Source: Vicia villosa (lineage: Eukaryota > Streptophyta > Magnoliopsida > Fabales > Fabaceae). From it: a stretch of DNA of 64,000 nucleotides. The position numbers and the translations under genes were made by a program. Below are positions 57,637 to 64,000 of the stretch, piece by piece. The first letter of the stretch is position 1. Each line of letters starts with the position of its first letter. The DNA lies in the NCBI RefSeq assembly GCF_029867415.1, contig NC_081185.1:43408766-43472765 (forward strand), given 5' to 3'. Below the pieces are notes generated by a model. It saw only the letters and a program-made list of their open reading frames with translations, made no database searches and was not told where the DNA came from.

Positions 57637-58643
57637 AATCCCCTTATATAAATCTCAGCCAACTTTGCAACTGGAAAAGTGATGTTAATAGGAATAAAGT
57701 GAGCCGACTTTGTCAACCTATCAACAATCACCCAAACTGCATCAAAACCTCTCACAGTATTTGGTAAACTCGTCACAAAGTCCATAGAAATACTATCCCA
57801 TTTCCACTCTGGAATATCCAACGGTTGCAACAACCCTGCAGGACGCTGATGTTCCACTTTTGACTTCTGACATACCAAACACGCATACACAAACTGAGCC
57901 ACATCTCTTTTCAAACCAGACCACCAAAAGACCTTCTTCAAATCCTGATACATCTTATTGGCTCCCGGATGAATACTCAAACTGCTCCTGTGACCTTCCT
58001 CTAAAATCATCTTCTTTAGCTCGGAATCATCAGGTACACAAATTCGACCATGGAATCTCAAAACACCCTGACCATCCACTCTGAAGTCGCCATCATCACT
58101 TTGATTTGCCACCATAAACAAATCAACAAGTTTCACATCCATCTTCTGTCTCTCGCTAACGGTCGACAGAAAATCATTCGTCACTTTCAACATACCCATC
58201 TTCACACTACCTGGCGTCAATTCACATACTAAACTAAGATCACGAAACTGCTCCAAAAGTTTCCACTCCTCCGCCATCATCGCGGACATACGCAAAGATT
58301 TCCGACTCAAAGCATCGGCAACCGCATTAGCTTTACCAGGATGGTAATTCAAGCTAAAGCCATAGTCCTTCAGGAATTCCAACCACCTACGTTGTCTCAT
58401 GTTCAATTCTTTCTGATCAAATAAGTATTTCAAACTCTTATGATCACTAAAGACCTCGAACCTTGCACCGTAGAGATAATGCCTCCAAATCTTTATTACA
58501 AAAACAACCACAGCTAACTCTAAATCATGAGTGGGATAATTCTTCTCATGAATCCTTAATTGCCTCGAAGCGTAAGCCACCACCTTACCTTCCTGCATCA
58601 AAACACCACCTAACCCCATATGCGATGCATCACAATACACCAT
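57633..58643 (-). pseudogene. Tekay-type 2 RNase H and integrase N-terminal half
   Basis: [17 protein letters not shown] begins RNase H, with [18 protein letters not shown] and [20 protein letters not shown]. The integrase zinc region ([28 protein letters not shown]) and first Asp ([11 protein letters not shown]) follow. A TAG a few codons upstream separates it from the reverse transcriptase piece. Confidence 0.9.
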
Positions 58644-58652
58644 AAACGGTTC

Positions 58653-58820
58653 CTAAGGATCAGGTAAAACCAAAACCGGAGCTGAAGTCAACCTTCTCTT
58701 CAACTCTTCAAAATTCCTTTCACAAACTATGTCCCAAATAAACGCCTTACCCTTGCAAGTAAGCTGAGTTAACGGAAGTGCCAACTTCGAAAAGCCTTCT
58801 ATGAATCTTCGATAATAACC
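58653..58820 (-). pseudogene. Tekay-type 2 reverse transcriptase tail, cut by SIRE
   Basis: Codons for [20 protein letters not shown] and [19 protein letters not shown] mark the end of reverse transcriptase and the connection. Upstream codons are lost at 58820, where the SIRE-type LTR starts; the missing part should lie beyond the window's right end. Confidence 0.88.
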
Positions 58821-60024
58821 TGTTAGAACAAGATTTGTTCTGATCAATATTCTTAGTTTTGATGATAACAAGGATATGAATTTTGTGTGAGATAATGTGG
58901 TACTCTAATACATTGCAATTTCCCTTTCAGGAAATATATAAAGAGTATGCATAAATCAGCGCTCAAAAGATTTGACTCAGAAGGTTCAGCATGCAACATT
59001 AGAACATGGTCTGGCAAGACATCAGAAGATGGTCAAGCAGAATCAGAACATGGGTCTATGGAAGCATCAGAAGAACTTGAGATCAGAAGCAGAAGCACTG
59101 AAGTTCTCATGGTATCACGCTCAGAAGCACTTCAAGGTCAGAAGACAAGAAGATGCTATGCACCAAGCTGTTTGACTTTGATGATATTCAAACGTTGTAT
59201 ACACAAACATCAGATCAGAAGCAAGTACAAGATGGCAGGCTACGCTGACTGACAAAAGGAACGTTAGAAGCTATTAAAGGCAACGTCAGTAGACACAGCG
59301 TAAACAAGGCTCGAGGTAGTTGACAAAAGAGTGAAACATTAAATGCAATGCTGTACGGAATACGCAAAGCATTAAATGCTCCCAACGGTCATCTTCTCAA
59401 GTGCCTATAAATATGAAGTTCTGATGAGAATCAAGGTTACCGAATCTGCTGATAATTAACTTGCTGAAACGCTGTTCAAATCAAAGCTCTCAAACTTCAT
59501 CTTCATCAAAGCTCACTACATTGCTGTTGTAATATATTAGTGAGATTAAGCTTAAACATTAAGAGAAATATCACTGTTGTGATTATAGCTTTTCAGAAGC
59601 ATTGTAATACTCTTAGAATTGATTACATTAATTTGTAAGTAACTAGAGTGATCAAGTGTGATCAGGATACTCTAGGAAGTCTTAGCTTGTGTCTAAGCAG
59701 TTGTAATTAGAGTGATCACGTGGTGGTCAGGATACTCTAAGAAAGTCTTAGCTTGTGTCTAAGCATTTGTTCCTGGAGTGATCAGGTTGTGATCAGGATA
59801 CTCTAGAAGACTTAGTCGTGGGCTAAGTGGAAAACCATTGTAATCTGTTGCGATTAGTGGATTAAATCCTCAGGTGAGGTAAATCACTCCGTGGGGGTGG
59901 ACTGGAGTAGTTTAGTTAACAACGAACCAGGATAAAAATAACTGTGCAAATTGTTTTTATCGTTCAAGTTTTTAGACTACACTTATTCAAACCCCCCCTT
60001 TTCTAAGTGTTTTTCTATCCTTCA
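58821..60024 (+). repeat. 5' LTR of the SIRE-type element
   Basis: 1204 bp, TGTTAGAACA to TATCCTTCA. Three units of about 65 bp built on GTGATCAGGATACTCTA and GTCTTAGCTTGTGTCTAAGC lie at about 59645-59830. Confidence 0.88.
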
Positions 60025-60026
60025 AT

Positions 60027-60038
60027 TGGCATCAGAGC
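60027..60038 (+). promoter_or_regulatory. Primer binding site of the SIRE-type element
   Basis: TGGCATCAGAGC, a one-base variant of the initiator-Met site, two bases after the LTR. Confidence 0.8.
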
Positions 60039-60110
60039 GCCGGTTCTAAGGTGCAAGCACTTAACCGTGTTTAGAAAAGATTCAGGAAAAGAAAAACGCT
60101 TCAGTAAAAG

Positions 60111-61853
60111 ATGGCTGGTGAAATTCCAACAGATCCACCTGCATCTACATCTGGCTCTGCTGAGCAATACAATGGTAACAATGGTTATACTAGACCACCA
60201 GTATTTGATGGTGAAAACTTTGAATACTGGAAAGATAAACTGGAAAGTTACTTTCTTGGTCTAGATGGTGAACTATGGGATCTTCTGATGGATGGTTACA
60301 AACATCCAGTGAAAGCTAGTGGCGTAAGGCTTACCAGGCAAGAAATGAATGATGATCAGAAGAAGCTTTTCAAGAATCATCATAAATGTAGAACTGTTTT
60401 GCTGAATGTTATCTCTCATGCTGAGTATGAGAAGATATCTAACAGGGAAACGGCCTATGATATATATGAGTCATTGAAAATGACCCATGAGGGAATTGCT
60501 CAAGTCAAGGAGACTAAAGCTCTTGCTCTAATCCAGAGATATGAAGCCTTCAAGATGGAGGATGATGAAAACATTGAGAAGATGTTCTCAAGATTTCAAA
60601 CGCTAACTGCTGGATTAAGAGTTCTGGATAAAGGCTACACCAAGGCTGATCATGTAAAGAAGATTATCAGAAGCTTACCCAGAAGATGGGGTCCAATGGT
60701 AACAGCATTCAAGATTGCAAAGAATCTGAATGAAGTTTCTTTGGAAGAGCTTATCAGTGCCTTGAGAAGCCATGAAATAGAGCTGGATGCAAACGAGCCT
60801 CAGAAGAAAGGTAAGTCTATTGCGTTAAAATCAAATGTTAAAAAATGTACTAACGCTTTTCAGGCTAGAGAAGAAGATCCTGAAGAATCAGAATCTGAAG
60901 AAGAAGATGAACTGTCCATGATCTCCAGAAGGGTAAACCAACTCTGGAACAGCAAGCAAAGGAAGTTCAGAGGCTTCAGAAGTTCAAAGAGATTTGAACG
61001 AGGAGAATCTTCTGGTGACAGAAGATCTGACAAGAAGAAGGCTGTCTGCTATGAGTGCAATGAGCCTGGACATTACAAGAACGAGTGTCCAAAACTTCAG
61101 AAGGAGAATCCCAAGAAGAAGTTTCATAAGAAGAAAGGTCTTATGGCAACATGGGATGATTCTGAATCAGAATCAGAATCAGACTCTGAAGGAGAGCAAG
61201 CCAACTTCGTGCTGATGGCTACAGAAGATGATGGATCAGAATCTACATCAGAATCAGATTCTGAAGAGGTATTTTCTGAACTATCTAGAGAAGAGTTAGT
61301 TTCCAGTTTAACAGAACTTTTGGAACTCAAGGCTCATCTTAGTATCAAATACAAAAAGCTGAAAAAGCAGTTTGAATTTGAAACTAAGAAGCTGGAATTG
61401 GAAAATTCTGAACTGAAGGAAAAAGTTTTAAATCTATCCAAAGATAGTGGATCTCCTTCTGAAACAGAAAAATCCATTCCTAGCATGAATCATATTCTGA
61501 AAGAATATGACTCGAGCTTCAGAAAGTTCTTATCTAGAAGTATTGGCAGAAGTCATCTTGCTTCTATGATATATGGTGTTTCTGGAAACAGAAGGTTTGG
61601 TTTTGGCTATGAGGGTGATACCTCACATAAATTTGAACCTATTGATGATCTGAAGATCACATACAAGCCATTGTATGATCAGTTCAAATATGGCCATGCA
61701 CATGATATTAGGCTCACTTCACATGCACAGAGTTTTAACACTGTTCACACCAAGAAGCATGTGACACATCCTAAGAAATATCATGCTGACAAACCTAAAG
61801 AATATCATGTTGTTCCTCCTGTTAAATATTTTGCTAAACCCAAGTTCAATTAG
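60111..61853 (+). CDS. SIRE-type Gag
   Basis: The ATG at 60111 (MAGEIPTDPPASTSGSAEQY) opens 580 codons. Gag core: PPVFDGENFEYWKDKLESYF, then ALALIQRYEAFKMEDDENIE and RSLPRRWGPMVTAFKIAKNL, residues about 25-210. Acidic ESESEEEDE, basic region, one zinc knuckle CYECNEPGHYKNEC (about residue 310), two SESESDSE-rich acidic tracts, and a leucine/lysine coiled coil at about residues 405-445. It stops at TAG 61851-61853. After the stop the same frame continues GPKKMWVPKEKIISVADILG, while pol is in the +1 frame. Confidence 0.9.
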   Translation: MAGEIPTDPPASTSGSAEQYNGNNGYTRPPVFDGENFEYWKDKLESYFLGLDGELWDLLMDGYKHPVKASGVRLTRQEMNDDQKKLFKNHHKCRTVLLNVISHAEYEKISNRETAYDIYESLKMTHEGIAQVKETKALALIQRYEAFKMEDDENIEKMFSRFQTLTAGLRVLDKGYTKADHVKKIIRSLPRRWGPMVTAFKIAKNLNEVSLEELISALRSHEIELDANEPQKKGKSIALKSNVKKCTNAFQAREEDPEESESEEEDELSMISRRVNQLWNSKQRKFRGFRSSKRFERGESSGDRRSDKKKAVCYECNEPGHYKNECPKLQKENPKKKFHKKKGLMATWDDSESESESDSEGEQANFVLMATEDDGSESTSESDSEEVFSELSREELVSSLTELLELKAHLSIKYKKLKKQFEFETKKLELENSELKEKVLNLSKDSGSPSETEKSIPSMNHILKEYDSSFRKFLSRSIGRSHLASMIYGVSGNRRFGFGYEGDTSHKFEPIDDLKITYKPLYDQFKYGHAHDIRLTSHAQSFNTVHTKKHVTHPKKYHADKPKEYHVVPPVKYFAKPKFN

Positions 61854-61914
61854 AACTTGAGGATAACTAACAAGAAAGGACCCAAGAAAATGTGGGTACC
61901 TAAGGAGAAGATAA

Positions 61915-64000
61915 TTTCTGTTGCAGATATCCTTGGCGGCAAAGAGGACAAAAAGCAAAATGTCATGGTACCTGGACTCTGGATGCTCGCGACACATGAC
62001 GGGAAGAAGGTCTACATTCCAAGACCTGGTGCTTAAGCCAGGTGGAGAAGTCAAGTTTGGAGGAGATCAGAAGGGCAAAATCATTGGCTCTGGAACCATA
62101 AGTCTTGGTAACTCTCCTTCCATAACTAATGTACTTCTTGTAGAAGGATTAACGCATAACTTATTGTCCATAAGTCAATTAAGTGACAATGGTTATGATA
62201 TAATCTTCAATCAAAAATCTTGCAAGGCTGTAAGTCAGAAGGATGGCTCAATCCTATTTACAGGCAAGAGAAAGAACAACATTTATAAGATTGATCTTTC
62301 AGATCTTGAGAAGCAGAAGGTGACATGCCTTATGTCTGTTTCTGAGGAGCAATGGGTCTGGCACAGAAGATTAGGACATGCTAGTTTGAGAAAGATTTCT
62401 CAAATTAACAAACTAAATCTAATCAGAGGACTCCCAAATCTGAAATACAAATCAGATGCTCTTTGTGAAGCATGTCAGAAGGGCAAGTTCTCCAAACCTG
62501 CATTCAAGTCTAAGAATGTTGTGTCTACCTCAAGGCCGTTAGAACTCTTGCACATTGATCTGTTTGGCCCAGTCAAAACAGCATCTGTCAGAGGAAAGAA
62601 ATATGGATTAGTCATCGTTGATGATTATAGCCGCTGGACATGGGTAAAGTTCTTAAAACACAAGGATGAGTCTCATTCAGTGTTCTTTGAATTCTGCACT
62701 CAGATCCAATCTGAGAAAGAGTGCAAAATCATAAAGGTCAGAAGTGATCATGGTGGCGAATTTGAGAACAGATTCTTTGAGGAGTTCTTCAAAGAAAATG
62801 GTATTGCCCATGATTTCTCTTGTCCTAGAACTCCACAGCAAAATGGAGTTGTAGAGCGAAAGAATAGGACTCTACAAGAAATGGCCAGAACCATGATCAA
62901 TGAAACCAATATGGCTAAGCATTTCTGGGCAGAAGCAATAAACACTGCGTGTTACATTCAGAATAGAATCTCTATCAGACCTATTCTAAATAAGACTCCT
63001 TATGAATTGTGGAAGAACAGAAAGCCCAACATTTCATATTTCCATCCTTTTGGATGTGTATGTTTTATTCTGAATACTAAAGATCATCTTGGTAAGTTTG
63101 ATTCTAAAGCACAAAAGTGTTTCCTTCTTGGATATTCTGAACGCTCTAAAGGCTACAGAGTATACAATACTGAAACATTGATTGTAGAAGAATCAATCAA
63201 TATCAGGTTTGATGATAAGCTTGGTCTTGAAAAACCAAAGCAGTTTGAGAATTTTGCAGATTTTGATATTGATATATCAGAAGCAGTAGAACCAAGAAGC
63301 AAAGTTGCAGAAGCTGATAGTCTCAGAAGCAATGGATCAGAAGATCAAGTTGCTGCATCTTTAGAGAATCTCAGGATTTCTGAAGAGCCAACAGTCAGAA
63401 GATCACCTAGACTTGCTTCAGCTCATTCAGAAGATGTGATCCTTGGAAAGAAAGACGATCCCATTAGAACAAGGGCATTCCTTAAGAACAATGCAGACTG
63501 TCAATTAGGTCTTGTTTCTTTGATCGAGACAACTTCTGTTGATCAAGCTCTAGAAGATCCAGACTGGATAATTGCCATGCAAGAAGAACTCATTCAGTTT
63601 ACAAGGAATGATGTATGGGACTTGGTTCCTAGACCAAAGGGATTTAACATCATCGGCACTAAGTGGGTATTCAGAAACAAGCTAAGCGAGAAGGGAGAAG
63701 TGGTAAGAAACAAAGCCAGACTGGTTGCTCAAGGCTATAGTCAGCAAGAAGGGATTGACTACACAGAAACCTTTGCACCAGTGGCCAGGTTAGAATCTAT
63801 TCGTCTATTAATTTCTTTTGCCACTCAACACAACATCACTCTTTATCAGATGGATGTCAAGAGTTCATTCTTAAATGGTTATATAGATGAAGAAGTTTAT
63901 GTCCATCAACCTCCTGGTTTTGAGGACTCCATGTCTCCAAATCATGTTTTTAAATTAAAGAAATCATTATACGGATTGAAGCAAGCTCCGAGAGCTTGGT
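61915..64000 (+). CDS. SIRE-type Pol, partial
   Basis: An uninterrupted frame from 61915 to the window end (695 codons); checked line by line, no stop. Protease WYLDSGCSRHMTGRR is near 61966, with an intact DSG. Pre-integrase WVWHRRLGHASLRKIS and CEACQKGKFSK follow, then the DDE core (HIDLFGPVKTASVRG, VRSDHGGEFENRFF, TPQQNGVVERKNRTLQEMAR). The linker has RRSPRLASAHSEDV. Reverse transcriptase begins at NIIGTKWVFRNKLSE, with GYSQQEGIDYTETFAPVARL and LYQMDVKSSFLNGYI; the last readable codons are YGLKQAPRAW. YVDD and RNase H lie outside. It makes, integrates and copies element DNA. Confidence 0.92.

Larger units (their letters stand above)
54495..58820 (-). mobile_element. Tekay-type Ty3-gypsy element 2, 5' part missing here
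   Basis: Minus-strand element: its 3' LTR is 54495-56698 (TGTAACGCCC at the 56698 end, GGGTGTTACA at the 54495 end), and pol follows to 58820. There a SIRE-type LTR cuts the reverse transcriptase. The 5-bp flank TGTTA (54490-54494) has no visible partner. Pol is related to, but clearly different from, the element at 29358. At least one nonsense codon and one frameshift are present. Confidence 0.9.
58821..64000 (+). mobile_element. SIRE-type Ty1-copia element, open at the window end
   Basis: LTR 58821-60024, PBS, gag and a long pol frame that is open to the last base. Gag size and text, and the LTR start TGTTAGAACAAGATTTGTTC, are typical of legume SIRE/Maximus elements. It inserted in the Tekay-type reverse transcriptase. 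Flank TAACC (58816-58820); the partner is outside the window. Confidence 0.92.

Overview
This window is plant nuclear DNA, most likely from a legume (Fabaceae, probably the pea/vetch/clover group). It has AT-rich spacers, spliceosomal introns and plant gene remnants: organellar-type aspartyl-tRNA synthetase, importin-alpha, xyloglucan endotransglucosylase and an LRR receptor kinase exon. It also carries long LTR retrotransposons of the Ogre, Athila, Tekay, Tork/TNT1 and SIRE types. The very long LTR starting TGTCATACCCC plus a tandem-repeat 3' UTR is typical of legume Ogre-like elements. No rRNA, tRNA, CRISPR or bacterial operon was seen.

Layout. 1-7.1 kb: a broken gene fragment of unknown family, a hAT-like element, and the 3' two-thirds of an aspartyl-tRNA synthetase gene with introns but a 7-nt frameshifting insertion. 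7.1-8.8 kb: spacer with a second hAT-like element. 8.76-13.70 kb: a complete but mutated TNT1/Tork Ty1-copia element (421-bp LTRs, TSD TGTAG). 13.7-15.16 kb: the 3' half of a minus-strand importin-alpha gene. 15.158-50.589 kb: an Ogre-like element (TSD CCCAT) inserted in an exon of that gene; its interior carries only gag. 50.59-54.49 kb: the rest of the importin-alpha gene, an XTH pseudogene, a small element, and tandem repeats that triplicate one importin exon. 54.495-58.820 kb: a minus-strand Tekay-type element cut by a SIRE-type Ty1-copia element (58.821 kb to the window end).

The main discovery is a five-level nest, with every junction readable in the sequence. The importin exon holds the Ogre-like element. 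Its 3' LTR is split by a Helitron (24,883-48,704, A|T target, 3' hairpin and CTAG). The Helitron carries captured exons and a Mutator-like element (about 27,812-47,861) encoding a FAR1/MULE transposase, an OTU cysteine protease and a small PB1-like ORF. The transposase is split by a Tekay-type Ty3-gypsy element (29,358-44,939, TSD TCATT). That element's 3' LTR is split by an Athila-like gag-protease-only element (36,313-43,495, TSD ATTAC). LTR divergence judged by eye falls from outer to inner elements, as nesting order requires.

Biologically the window is a transposon graveyard with a few recently active layers. Most host genes here are broken. The least-expected signals are 13 copies of a 20-bp palindrome flanking the MULE genes, short-palindrome clusters in the LTRs of three different retrotransposon families, and a possible pol III-type A/B box pair inside the Ogre-like LTR. 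All family names come from recognising motifs by eye; no database search was run.
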